Shown here: positions 6,610-13,112 of the stretch, in pieces
Layout of the letters: each line of letters opens with the position of its first letter
How positions within the stretch are numbered: the first letter of the stretch is position 1
From: Pseudomonadota bacterium
GTDB lineage: Bacteria; Pseudomonadota; Gammaproteobacteria; Burkholderiales; Ferrovaceae
Length of the DNA stretch: 15,306 nucleotides
Direction of reading: 5' to 3'
NCBI GenBank assembly: GCA_021811005.1
Contig: JAJZPY010000048.1
Location: 1 to 15,306 of the forward strand
Translations under genes and position numbers: made by a program
The notes under the pieces: model-generated
Seen by the model: the letters and a program-made list of their open reading frames with translations, nothing else
Told to the model about the DNA's origin: nothing
Database searches by the model: none

Positions 6610-7887
6610 CTAGGATACCACCGGCAACTCTTCCCAGCAGGTGGTGTAGCGCGGCGAGCGGCGGCCCGATCGCATGCGCCAGGGCCGCTCCAGCCCGGAG
6701 GCGGCGGAACGCAGGGTGTCCGGACCATACGCGCGGTTAATGCCGTCCATCACGGCCATCAGCCGTGCCGAGCGCTCACGTCCCGCCTCCCCGAAGTCGA
6801 ACAGCTCCCCTTGCGGCCGCTCCCGGGCCGACAGGCCGAACAGCAGCACGCCCGCCTTGCGGTAAGTGCAGCCTTCCCGGTACAGGCGGGCCGCGGCTGC
6901 CCGCACCGCCCGGATCAGCAGGCGCGTGTCGTCGGTGGGTTGCGGCAGGGTCACCGCCCCTTCGTGGCGCTCCCCCGTGCGGAACGGATGGGCATGCAGG
7001 GACACCTGCACGGCCGCCGCCACCGACCCGTCGGCCCGCAGCTTTTCCGCGGCATGCGCCGCATGCATGGCCAGCGCTTCCTGCAGCGGGGCAAGCGCTG
7101 CCACCGGGTGTCCGAAGCTGCGCGACACGATGATCTGCTGGCGCGGTTCGGCCAGCGTGTCCAGGTCCAGGCAGGGCATGCCACGCAGTTCGCTCGCCAC
7201 GCGCGCCAACACCACGCCAAAGCGCGCCTGCAGAAAATCGGCGTCCGCCCGGCACAGGTCGCGCACCGTATGGAGGCCCAGCGCCTGCAGCTTGGGTTCC
7301 AGGCGCCGCCCCACGCCCCAGATTTCACCCACCCCCACGCCGGACATCCAGGCCGCCTGCTCCGGCGCCGGCAAGGCGGCCCAGTCGCACACGCCGCCAA
7401 AGCCCGGATGGCGCTTGGCCAGGTGGTTGGCCAGCTTGGCCAGCGTTTTGGTAGGGGCGAGCCCCACGCACACGGGCAGCCCCACCCATTGCCGGATGCG
7501 GTGGCGGATGGCCTGTCCCAGGGAAGAGCCGCCGCCGTGCAAGGCCAGCACCGGTGCCACGTCAAGAAACGATTCGTCGATGCTGTACACCTCGAGGTCC
7601 GGCGAAAAGGCACGCAGGATGGCCACCACGCGGCCGCTCATGTCGCCGTAGAGTTCGTAGTTGGAGGAAAGCACGCGCACGCGGTGGCGACGTGCCAGTT
7701 CGCGCATCTGAAACCAGGGCGCGCCCATGGGAATGCCCAGCGCCTTGGCCTCGTTGCTGCGCGCCACGGCACAGCCGTCGTTGTTGGACAGCACCACCAC
7801 CGGCACGCCCTCCAGGCGCGGATTGAACACCCGCTCGCAGGACACGTAGAAGTTGTTGACGTCCACCAGGGCGAAATGCGGCGCCAC
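6610..7887 (-). CDS. umuC: DNA polymerase V catalytic subunit UmuC
   Basis: Y-family error-prone translesion polymerase, active with a UmuD'-type dimer and RecA. The 425 residues start FALVDVNNFYVSCERVF, with metal ligand D9 and steric-gate Y14. SNNDGC is at 34-39, and SIDESF supplies D104 and E105. These match E. coli D6, Y11, D101 and E102 with a constant +3 shift. QGELF (359-363) fits a beta-clamp binding motif, and the end, SPRYTTCWEELPVV, is typical. The start is GTG at 7887, 3 nt after the umuD stop, with AGGTGA as ribosome binding site; no ATG precedes the conserved start. The gene is full length with no broken motif. Expression should follow the LexA box upstream of umuD. Confidence 0.96.
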   Translation of the reverse strand: MAPHFALVDVNNFYVSCERVFNPRLEGVPVVVLSNNDGCAVARSNEAKALGIPMGAPWFQMRELARRHRVRVLSSNYELYGDMSGRVVAILRAFSPDLEVYSIDESFLDVAPVLALHGGGSSLGQAIRHRIRQWVGLPVCVGLAPTKTLAKLANHLAKRHPGFGGVCDWAALPAPEQAAWMSGVGVGEIWGVGRRLEPKLQALGLHTVRDLCRADADFLQARFGVVLARVASELRGMPCLDLDTLAEPRQQIIVSRSFGHPVAALAPLQEALAMHAAHAAEKLRADGSVAAAVQVSLHAHPFRTGERHEGAVTLPQPTDDTRLLIRAVRAAAARLYREGCTYRKAGVLLFGLSARERPQGELFDFGEAGRERSARLMAVMDGINRAYGPDTLRSAASGLERPWRMRSGRRSPRYTTCWEELPVVS

Positions 7888-7890
7888 GGC

Positions 7891-8259
7891 TCACCTGCGG
7901 CGATAGCGCCGCACCAGCCCCACCACCACGCCCCACACCTGGAGCTCCGCCCCCTCCCTGAAGCGGATCGGGGCATGGGCAGGGTTTTCCGGCAGCAGCG
8001 CCACGTCGCCGGCGCGCCGGAACAGGCGCTTCAGGGTGTATTCACCCGCCACGGCCGCCACCACGATGTCCCCGTGGCGCGCTTGCGGGGCGCGGTCCAC
8101 CAGCACCTTGTCGCCGGCAAGGATGCCGGCGCCTTTCATGGAATCGCCCTTGACGGTGAAGATGAAAGTGGAAGCCCGGTTGCGCACCAGGTATTCGGTG
8201 AGGTCGAGCGCCCCGTCCTCGCGGGGTTCGGCCGGTTCAGGGAAAAAGGCGGGAGTCAT
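7891..8259 (-). CDS. umuD: Short UmuD protein, encoded in UmuD'-like (pre-processed) form
   Basis: Accessory subunit of the translesion polymerase encoded next door; S24/LexA-type peptidase fold. From the ATG at 8259 it has 122 residues (E. coli UmuD 139). The catalytic dyad is Ser40 (in GDSMKGAGI) and Lys77 (in YTLKRL), with the same 37-residue spacing as E. coli S60/K97. Aligning FFPEP with E. coli GFPSP places the E. coli cleavage point (C24-G25) between residues 4 and 5. The protein therefore lacks the removable arm and any Cys-Gly or Ala-Gly site. A longer reading from TTG at 8316 would translate through the LexA box and -10 element and still contain no cleavage site, so 8259 is preferred. 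Phage P1 HumD is a known UmuD'-only precedent. The stop is 3 nt before umuC. Confidence 0.88.
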   Translation of the reverse strand: MTPAFFPEPAEPREDGALDLTEYLVRNRASTFIFTVKGDSMKGAGILAGDKVLVDRAPQARHGDIVVAAVAGEYTLKRLFRRAGDVALLPENPAHAPIRFREGAELQVWGVVVGLVRRYRRR

Positions 8260-8270
8260 GGCACGGCCTG

Positions 8271-8290
8271 TACTGTATGGATGTACAGTA
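8271..8290 (-). promoter_or_regulatory. LexA operator (SOS box) of umuDC
   Basis: The 20-mer TACTGTATGGATGTACAGTA fits the consensus TACTGTATATATATACAGTA. The CTGT-N8-ACAG core is perfect and symmetric, and both outer TA/TA flanks match. It ends 11 nt before the umuD ATG and overlaps the -10 element, so LexA binding should block transcription of umuDC and any genes reading on from it. Confidence 0.95.
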
Positions 8291-8316
8291 TAGGCAACGG
8301 ACGGTGCCCGGCGCAA
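8287..8316 (-). promoter_or_regulatory. Sigma-70 type promoter of umuDC
   Basis: On the minus strand, TTGCGC (8316-8311) and TATACT (8292-8287) are 18 nt apart. The -10 matches TATAAT at 5 of 6 positions and is embedded in the edge of the LexA box. Transcription would start near 8280, about 20 nt before the umuD ATG. The -35 is weak, and no strong ribosome binding site precedes the ATG. Confidence 0.6.
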
Positions 8317-8322
8317 GCCGCC

Positions 8323-9339
8323 TTAACGGCGCGCCACGATGAGCGCTTCGCTGCCTCCGGAAAAACGGTGGATTTGCGCCGGCATGCCGGCTTGGGCGAA
8401 CGCGTCCGCGATTTCTTCAGGCTGCAGCAGGTGGTTGCCCTGCACGTGTTCGCTCAGGTTCTGGAACGCCAGGCCGCGCCGTGCCGGCTCGCGCAGCGGG
8501 GCACGTTCGGCAGGCCAGACGGGCTCCCAGATGACAGCGTGCCCGCCCGGTTTCAGGTTGTCGTGCAGCCAGCGAAAAATTTCCGGGCGGCCGCGCTCCC
8601 ACACGTGGTGCAGGGCGCGGTTCATGGCGATGAGGTCGGCCGGCTCCTCCAGGATGAAGTCGTGGATGTCGCCTTCCTCGAACCGCAGGCGGCCGGACAA
8701 TCCTTCGCTTTCCGCCCGCGCGCGCGCCTGCGCCACGTTTTCGGCAAAGCCGTCGAGTCCCAGCCCGCGCAGATGGGGGTAACGCCGTGCCAGCGCCCGC
8801 AGATACCAGCCGTTGCCGCACCCCAGGTCCAGCGCCAGGCCGCCGCGCGCATCGGCTTCCTGGAACACCGGCACGGCAGGGCAGATGGTGCTTTCGAACA
8901 GGGTCGCGAAACTGGCTTCCAGCATGGGTCCAAACCAGGGCAGGATGGTGGCGCGTTCGCCCAGCACCGATTCCCCCGGCCGTTCGCCGCTGCGCAGAAG
9001 GCCGGCCGCACGCTCCGCCATGTGCGCCGAAAGCACGGACTGCACGGCCAGCGGCATGAGGGTGTCGGGCGCTTCCGGACGCATGGCATCGCCCGTGGGG
9101 CTCAGGCTGAACAAGGCCCCTTCGGCTTCCAGGTAGCCAAAAGCGTAAGCCGCGTCGCACCAGCGCACCACGTAACCGGCATCGAGTCCGCCGGCTTCTG
9201 CCAGCGCCTCGGCGGAGGCTGCCTGCAACCGGTGCAAGGTGGAAAAAAGGCCGGCGCTCACGCCGATGAAGGCCACATACAGGCTGAGGGCGCCTTGCGC
9301 CTGCTGGCGGAACTGGGATTTCAGGGTATCGGACGTCAT
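8323..9339 (-). CDS. SAM-dependent methyltransferase with N-terminal winged-helix-like domain
   Basis: Predicted soluble class I methyltransferase; substrate unknown. It has 338 residues. About 15-90 look like the helical/winged-helix dimerisation region of O-methyltransferase-like proteins (FIGVSAGLFSTL, YVVRWCDAAYAFGYLE). The Rossmann part begins at 165, with motif I LALDLGCGNG (168-177). GLGLDGFAENVAQA (192-205) is the acidic-loop region, FEEGDIHDF (220-228) corresponds to motif II, and MNRALHHVW (239-247) plus LKPGGHAVIWEP (262-273) are the later strands. The ATG lacks a strong ribosome binding site. It ends just upstream of the umuDC promoter, so readthrough into umuD is possible. It diverges from ppk2. 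A role in cofactor, lipid or small-molecule methylation is possible; nothing in the sequence decides. Confidence 0.85.
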   Translation of the reverse strand: MTSDTLKSQFRQQAQGALSLYVAFIGVSAGLFSTLHRLQAASAEALAEAGGLDAGYVVRWCDAAYAFGYLEAEGALFSLSPTGDAMRPEAPDTLMPLAVQSVLSAHMAERAAGLLRSGERPGESVLGERATILPWFGPMLEASFATLFESTICPAVPVFQEADARGGLALDLGCGNGWYLRALARRYPHLRGLGLDGFAENVAQARARAESEGLSGRLRFEEGDIHDFILEEPADLIAMNRALHHVWERGRPEIFRWLHDNLKPGGHAVIWEPVWPAERAPLREPARRGLAFQNLSEHVQGNHLLQPEEIADAFAQAGMPAQIHRFSGGSEALIVARR

Positions 9340-9396
9340 GGATGTTCTGTGGATGGTGGGAGAGAATCGCCCAAAGCAGGCAGGCCGCAGGATGCC

Positions 9397-9415
9397 GTAT
9401 CATGTTCCATGACAC
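9397..9415. promoter_or_regulatory. Imperfect palindrome in the divergent methyltransferase/ppk2 gap
   Basis: GTaTCATGttcCATGAcAC is an inverted repeat with 8-bp arms, one mismatch and a 3-nt centre. It overlaps TATCAT (9398-9403), a plausible -10 for ppk2 that lacks a good -35. It lies in the 100-nt gap between two divergent starts. It resembles an operator for a dimeric regulator, but no family is recognised and chance cannot be excluded. Confidence 0.35.
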
Positions 9416-9439
9416 CGTCTTTCGATCCGGGAGCTTTCC

Positions 9440-10231
9440 ATGAAGAAAAACACTGGCGCCCCGTCGTCCACGCGCTTCAGCGAAGCCGATTATGAAGCCG
9501 CCCTGCGCCCGTTGCAAATCGAGCTGGTCAAGCTGCAGCGCCACTTCATCAGCAGCGGCGAACGCATCCTGGTGCTGGTGGAAGGGCGCGACGGTGCCGG
9601 CAAGGACGGCACCATCAAGCGCATCGTGGAACACCTGAGTCCGCGCGACACGCGGGTGGTGGCCTTGGGCAAGCCATCCGACCGTGAAACCGGGCAATGG
9701 TACTTCCAGCGTTACGTGGCGCACCTGCCCAGCCCCGGGGAATTCGTGCTGTTCAACCGCAGCTGGTACAACCGCGCCGGGGTCGAACCCGTCATGGGGT
9801 TCTGCACGCCCAAGGAATACGAAGACTTCATGAACACGGTCAACACCTTCGAAGCCCTGCTGGTGGGATCCGGCATCAAGCTGTTCAAGTACTACCTCGA
9901 CATTTCGCGCGAAGAACAGGTGCGCCGCCTGCGCGACCGCGGCAAGGACCCGCTCAAGCAGTGGAAAGTGAGCCCCATCGACAAGGCCGCGGTGCGCCAG
10001 TGGAAGGCCTACAGCCGGGCGCGCGACGCCATGCTCTCCCGCACCCACCATCCCGCCGCGCCCTGGGCCGTGATCCATTCGGACAACAAGAAATCCGCGC
10101 GCATCCACCTGCTGCGCCACCTGCTTTCCCGCCTCGACTATCCGGGCAAGCTGCCCCGCCTGCTGCAATGGAATCCCGCCATCGTGAGCGAGTGGCCCGC
10201 CGGCAGCGCGCTGCTGCCACCGCTGGCCTGA
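9440..10231 (+). CDS. ppk2: Polyphosphate kinase 2 (PPK2 family)
   Basis: Transfers phosphate between polyphosphate and nucleotides; single-domain class I enzymes usually make ATP/GTP from ADP/GDP and polyphosphate. The 263-residue protein has Walker A VEGRDGAGKDGTIKR (K55 binds phosphate, D51 is the conserved acid). Walker B lies in LFNRSWYNRAGVEPVMGF (104-121). The lid region is RRLRDRGKDPLKQWKVSPID (162-181), rich in Arg/Lys for polyphosphate. The length and the single P-loop domain fit class I. The ATG follows GGGAG (9429-9433). The DUF1614-like gene starts 32 nt downstream. Nucleotide preference and direction cannot be read from sequence alone. Confidence 0.95.
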   Translation: MKKNTGAPSSTRFSEADYEAALRPLQIELVKLQRHFISSGERILVLVEGRDGAGKDGTIKRIVEHLSPRDTRVVALGKPSDRETGQWYFQRYVAHLPSPGEFVLFNRSWYNRAGVEPVMGFCTPKEYEDFMNTVNTFEALLVGSGIKLFKYYLDISREEQVRRLRDRGKDPLKQWKVSPIDKAAVRQWKAYSRARDAMLSRTHHPAAPWAVIHSDNKKSARIHLLRHLLSRLDYPGKLPRLLQWNPAIVSEWPAGSALLPPLA

Positions 10232-10252
10232 GTGGTAAACTGAACGCTCTGC

Positions 10253-10257
10253 GGAGG
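10253..10257 (+). promoter_or_regulatory. Strong ribosome binding site deciding a GTG start
   Basis: GGAGG lies 6 nt before GTG at 10264. The reading frame is open far upstream, so this near-perfect Shine-Dalgarno sequence fixes the start of the DUF1614-like gene. An extended -10-like TGGTAAACT (10233-10241) lies just before it without a clear -35. Confidence 0.75.
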
Positions 10258-10263
10258 TTTTTC

Positions 10264-10926
10264 GTGCCCTTCTCTCCCCTGCGCCTGCTGCTGCTCATTG
10301 CCGCCTTCATCCTGCTGGTGATCGTCGTCCAGTTCGGCGTGGTGAGTGTGGCCTTTGAAAAACTGGGCCTGTCCAGCCATTCCGCCTACCTGCTGCTGCT
10401 GGCCACCCTGATCGGCAGCACCATCAACCTGCCCCTGTTCAGCGTGCGCTCGGAAGGCGCGGCCTCGCCGGTGCTGCCGCCGGAACTGGCGCGCCTGCCC
10501 CTGTTTCGCAAAATCCCTTTCACCGGCCGCACCACGGTGGTGGTCAACGTGGGCGGCGCCCTCATTCCCCTGGTCTTTTCCTTCTACCTGATCGCGCACC
10601 GCCCGCTCTCGCCGTTTGAAGTGCTGGCCGCCATCGGCGTGGTGGCCGGCGTGGCCCACGCCATCAGCCGCCCCATTCCCGGAGTGGGCATTGCCATGCC
10701 CGTGTTCATCGCGCCGGTCGCGGCGGCACTCGTGGCGTGGCTGCTCAATCCGGAACAGCGGGCTCCGCTCGCCTACATCGGCGGCAGCCTGGGCGTGCTC
10801 ATCGGCGCCGACCTGGTGCGCCTCAAGGACCTCAAGTCCCTCGGCGCGCCCGTGGCTTCCATCGGCGGCGCCGGCACTTTCGACGGCATTTTCATCACCG
10901 GCTTCGTGGCCGTGCTGCTGGCCTGA
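10264..10926 (+). CDS. DUF1614-like polytopic membrane protein
   Basis: Inner-membrane protein of unknown function, 220 residues from GTG, with about six or seven hydrophobic segments. The first is at residues 6-26. Features I associate with DUF1614 are SAYLLLLATLIGSTINLPLF near the start, VVNVGGALIPLVFSFYLI in the middle, HAISRPIPGVGIAMPVFIAP, and the C-terminal SIGGAGTFDGIFITGFVAVLL. The GTG start is chosen because GGAGG stands 6 nt before it and the upstream part of the frame overlaps ppk2. It lies 32 nt after ppk2 and 1 nt before the next membrane protein, so the three probably form one transcript. Whether it transports anything is not known; the family name is from memory of these motifs. 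Confidence 0.75.
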   Translation: MPFSPLRLLLLIAAFILLVIVVQFGVVSVAFEKLGLSSHSAYLLLLATLIGSTINLPLFSVRSEGAASPVLPPELARLPLFRKIPFTGRTTVVVNVGGALIPLVFSFYLIAHRPLSPFEVLAAIGVVAGVAHAISRPIPGVGIAMPVFIAPVAAALVAWLLNPEQRAPLAYIGGSLGVLIGADLVRLKDLKSLGAPVASIGGAGTFDGIFITGFVAVLLA

Positions 10927-10927
10927 C

Positions 10928-11371
10928 ATGACGGTGCGCGTGCAATCCCTGCTGTGGGTGACGGCCCAGTTTGCGCTGGTGGCCCTCCTGCTGCTGGGAT
11001 CCGTGCCCTGGCACTTCGGGGCCGTGGCAGTGTGCCTGGCATTGGCCGCCGTGGTGCTCGCCCTGTGGGTGTTCTGGCACAACCCGCCCGGCAACTTCAA
11101 CATCCGTCCCGAACCCCGCAGCGGGGCCCGCCTGGTGACGAGCGGCCCGTACCGGCGCGTGCGCCACCCCATGTACGTGGCCCTGCTGCTGGGCACGGCA
11201 GCCCTCGTGACGGCAGGGTCTGACGTCGGGCTGTTGTGGGGACTGTGGGCCTTGCTGGTGCTGGTGCTCCATTTCAAGGCGGCGCTGGAAGAGCGCCTGC
11301 TGGAAGAACGCTTTCCTGAATACCGGGACTATCGCCAGCACACCGGACGCTTCCTGCCCGGCCTCGGGTAA
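10928..11371 (+). CDS. Isoprenylcysteine carboxyl methyltransferase (ICMT/PEMT)-like membrane protein
   Basis: Small membrane methyltransferase-like protein of 147 residues. Two N-terminal hydrophobic segments (about 8-25 and 29-51) are followed by RLVTSGPYRRVRHPMYVALLL, then a further membrane pair. The end LLEERFPEYRDYRQHTGRFLP contains the Glu-rich cofactor-binding stretch typical of ICMT/PEMT proteins. GPYRRVRHPMY is the hallmark SAM-site segment. Bacterial members rarely methylate prenyl-cysteine; the true substrate is unknown. The ATG follows the DUF1614-like stop by 1 nt (TGACATG), indicating co-translation. The last codons lie in the hairpin shared with the convergent lipoprotein gene. 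Confidence 0.85.
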   Translation: MTVRVQSLLWVTAQFALVALLLLGSVPWHFGAVAVCLALAAVVLALWVFWHNPPGNFNIRPEPRSGARLVTSGPYRRVRHPMYVALLLGTAALVTAGSDVGLLWGLWALLVLVLHFKAALEERLLEERFPEYRDYRQHTGRFLPGLG

Positions 11372-11397
11372 CGCCCGCTCAGGGCGCTGCCCGAGGC
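11361..11397. terminator. Hairpin spanning the ends of two convergent genes
   Basis: GCCTCGGG (11361-11368) pairs perfectly with CCCGAGGC (11390-11397). Inside it, CGCCC (11372-11376) pairs with GGGCG (11382-11386) around a 5-nt loop. Both stop codons (TAA 11369-11371 on plus, TGA 11381-11379 on minus) lie within the structure, and the arms encode the last residues of both proteins. No T-run follows on either side, so it would be a non-canonical bidirectional terminator or a 3'-end stabiliser. Confidence 0.6.
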
Positions 11398-12041
11398 AAC
11401 GCCGTCACGTCAAAACGCACGGCCACCGCATCGGCCACCTGCAAGGCGCCGCCCAGCACTGAAAACGGCGTCATGCCGAAATCGCTCTGGCGTACCGTAA
11501 AGGCCCCCGCGACGCGCAACCCGCCACCGGGCAACGGCTCCACCCGCGCCGGCACCGTCTGCACATGTTCTTCGCCGCGCACCGTCATGCTCACCAGCAG
11601 CCGCTCCGGTGCTTCGCGCCGGATGCGGATCCGGGCCAGGGGATGGCGCGCCGTGTCGAACACTTTCGTTTGCAGGTTGCGGCGCGTTCCCGCCACGGCC
11701 TCTTCGTCCACTTCGGGATCCAGCCCTGCCGCGCGGCGCAAGTCCGGTTCGTCCACCGTCACGGCGTCAAGCGGCAGGACCAGTTCAGCTTGGCCCGCCG
11801 CGGGCGAAACCCGGCCGGACAGGCAACGGCAGGCCAGCACGTGGTCGTGCCCCAGCCGGGCCAGCGGTCCGGCGCGGGTGACCTGGAACGTGACCAGCGA
11901 ATGCGCGCCGTCCACCACCAGCAGGGGCCCCTGCAGCGGAATGCTGCCCGATGGGGGCGGCGGCAGCGGGCGGGTGGGCGGCGGCGCGCTGCAACCCGCC
12001 AGCAGCCCCGCGGCCAGGAAAATGGATACAATGGACTTCAT
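11379..12041 (-). CDS. YceI-like domain lipoprotein
   Basis: Predicted outer-membrane-anchored periplasmic lipoprotein of 220 residues. MKSIVSIFLAAGLLAGC is a lipoprotein signal with lipobox LAGC and lipidated Cys17; Ser at +2 favours the outer membrane. A Pro-rich linker (18-32) leads to a lipocalin-like YceI domain with HSLVTFQVTRAG near its start, LARLGHDHVLA, and the family-like end SDFGMTPFSVLGGALQVADAV. YceI proteins bind isoprenoid lipids, but the ligand here is unknown. The start at 12041 is preferred because AGGATGAGG stands before it and it gives a clean signal peptide; an ATG at 12050 adds three residues. It starts 25 nt from the divergent metallophosphoesterase and converges on the ICMT-like gene. 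Confidence 0.82.
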   Translation of the reverse strand: MKSIVSIFLAAGLLAGCSAPPPTRPLPPPPSGSIPLQGPLLVVDGAHSLVTFQVTRAGPLARLGHDHVLACRCLSGRVSPAAGQAELVLPLDAVTVDEPDLRRAAGLDPEVDEEAVAGTRRNLQTKVFDTARHPLARIRIRREAPERLLVSMTVRGEEHVQTVPARVEPLPGGGLRVAGAFTVRQSDFGMTPFSVLGGALQVADAVAVRFDVTALPRAAP

Positions 12042-12066
12042 CGGCCTCATCCTAGCGTGTCCCATG

Positions 12067-12801
12067 ATGAAGCTCCACATCCTCTCCGACCTGCACAACG
12101 AACGTTCGGTTTACCAGCCGGCGCTGCGCGAAGCCGACCTCGTGATCCTGGCGGGCGACATCGACGAAGGCACGCGCGGCATGGAATGGGCGCGCGCCAC
12201 TTTCGACTGTCCCGTGCTGTACGTGGCGGGCAACCATGAATATTACGGCGGGCATCTGGAACGCACGCGCGAAGCGCTGCTGCTGGCAAGCGACCCGCAG
12301 GTGCGCTTTCTCGACCAGTCCTGGGACGAATGGCAGGGCATCCGCTTCCTGGCTGCCACCGGCTGGACGGATTTCACGGTGACGGGCGACCCGGTGGCCG
12401 CCAAATGGGGCGCACGCGTTGCATTCAAGGATTTCGACCGCATCGAGGCCGGCAACGGGCGGCGCGCCGAACCGGCCGATTTCATCGTGCGCAACCAGGC
12501 AGCGCGCCAGTGGCTGCAGCGCCAGTTGCAGGTGCCCTACCCCGGCCCCACCGTGGTGGTCACCCATTTCGCGCCCTCCCTGCGCTCCCTGGAAAACCAG
12601 AAGTACCCGCACACCCACCTGGACGCGACTTTTGCCAATGGCTGGGATGATTTGCTGGGGGAGCCTGCCGTGCTGTGGATTCACGGCCACACCCACCTGG
12701 CGGCCGACTACCGGGTGGGCGCCACGCGCGTTTTTTCCAACCCGCGCGGCGTGGCGGGGGAGCACACCGGTTTCGATCCCGCCTGCCTGCTCACGCTGTA
12801 G
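12067..12801 (+). CDS. Calcineurin-like metallophosphoesterase
   Basis: Cytosolic two-metal phosphoesterase, 244 residues. All metal-site blocks are present: SDLH (D8, H10), AGDID (D31), AGNHEYY (N57, H58), VVTHFAP (H167) and HGHTH (H208, H210). No signal peptide is seen. Members of this family hydrolyse phosphomonoesters or diesters; the substrate cannot be told from sequence. ATGATG gives two possible starts (12064 or 12067); MKLHILSDLH is the usual family beginning, so the second is chosen. No clear ribosome binding site precedes it. The start is only 25 nt from the divergent lipoprotein start, so its promoter must overlap the start of that gene. Confidence 0.9.
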   Translation: MKLHILSDLHNERSVYQPALREADLVILAGDIDEGTRGMEWARATFDCPVLYVAGNHEYYGGHLERTREALLLASDPQVRFLDQSWDEWQGIRFLAATGWTDFTVTGDPVAAKWGARVAFKDFDRIEAGNGRRAEPADFIVRNQAARQWLQRQLQVPYPGPTVVVTHFAPSLRSLENQKYPHTHLDATFANGWDDLLGEPAVLWIHGHTHLAADYRVGATRVFSNPRGVAGEHTGFDPACLLTL

Positions 12802-12810
12802 GCGCGGCGT

Positions 12811-13110
12811 TCAGTCGTCTTCGCCCAGTTCCGGATTCCAGCCCTGGGCGCGGGCGCGTTCGATGGCCTGGTTGTGGATGTGGACGTAACGTTCGCGCAG
12901 CGCATCGGGCAGACGGCTGGGCAGATGGCCGTACTTTTCCCATTCGGCGTACACCTGTTCGTACAGGGCCTGCATCTGGCCTGCGGTCCAGCCGGCCCCG
13001 TCCTGGGTTTCCGGCAGCAGGCCAAACACCCAGGCATCGCGAATGATCCGGCCGAGGTGGGTCATGCCCCCCTGGTGGTCCTGAAAGACACCCGCATAAC
13101 GCTGTTCCAT
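12811..13110 (-). CDS. Uncharacterised 99-residue protein encoded directly after cbbO
   Basis: I do not recognise a family. The protein (MEQRYAGVFQDHQGGMTHLG to WNPELGEDD) looks soluble and largely helical, without a signal peptide, membrane segment or cysteines. It is rich in aromatic and charged residues: RIIRDAWVFGLLPE at 21-34, ALYEQVYAEWEKYGHLPSRL at 48-67, and an acidic tail. The ATG at 13110 follows the cbbO stop by 2 nt with GAGGTG as ribosome binding site inside the cbbO end, so it is co-translated with cbbO. The same frame stays open upstream to 13986, but that part is a shadow of cbbO. The position suggests an accessory or regulatory partner of the CbbQO complex or of Rubisco; this is inference from context. 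Confidence 0.75.
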   Translation of the reverse strand: MEQRYAGVFQDHQGGMTHLGRIIRDAWVFGLLPETQDGAGWTAGQMQALYEQVYAEWEKYGHLPSRLPDALRERYVHIHNQAIERARAQGWNPELGEDD

Positions 13111-13112
13111 GG

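Noticed and set aside
8260..8316. Extended umuD start at TTG 8316
   Set aside because: The extension would cover the -10 and the LexA operator, starts with a rare codon and adds no UmuD-like cleavage site.
6811..9495. 894-residue plus-strand open frame across umuC, umuD and the methyltransferase
   Set aside because: It runs antisense through three well-supported genes and through the LexA box, and its composition is shadow-like.
12781..12803. Possible hairpin GCCTGC/GTAGGC at the end of the metallophosphoesterase gene
   Set aside because: The stem is only 6 bp with a G-T pair and has no T-run; too weak to call a terminator.
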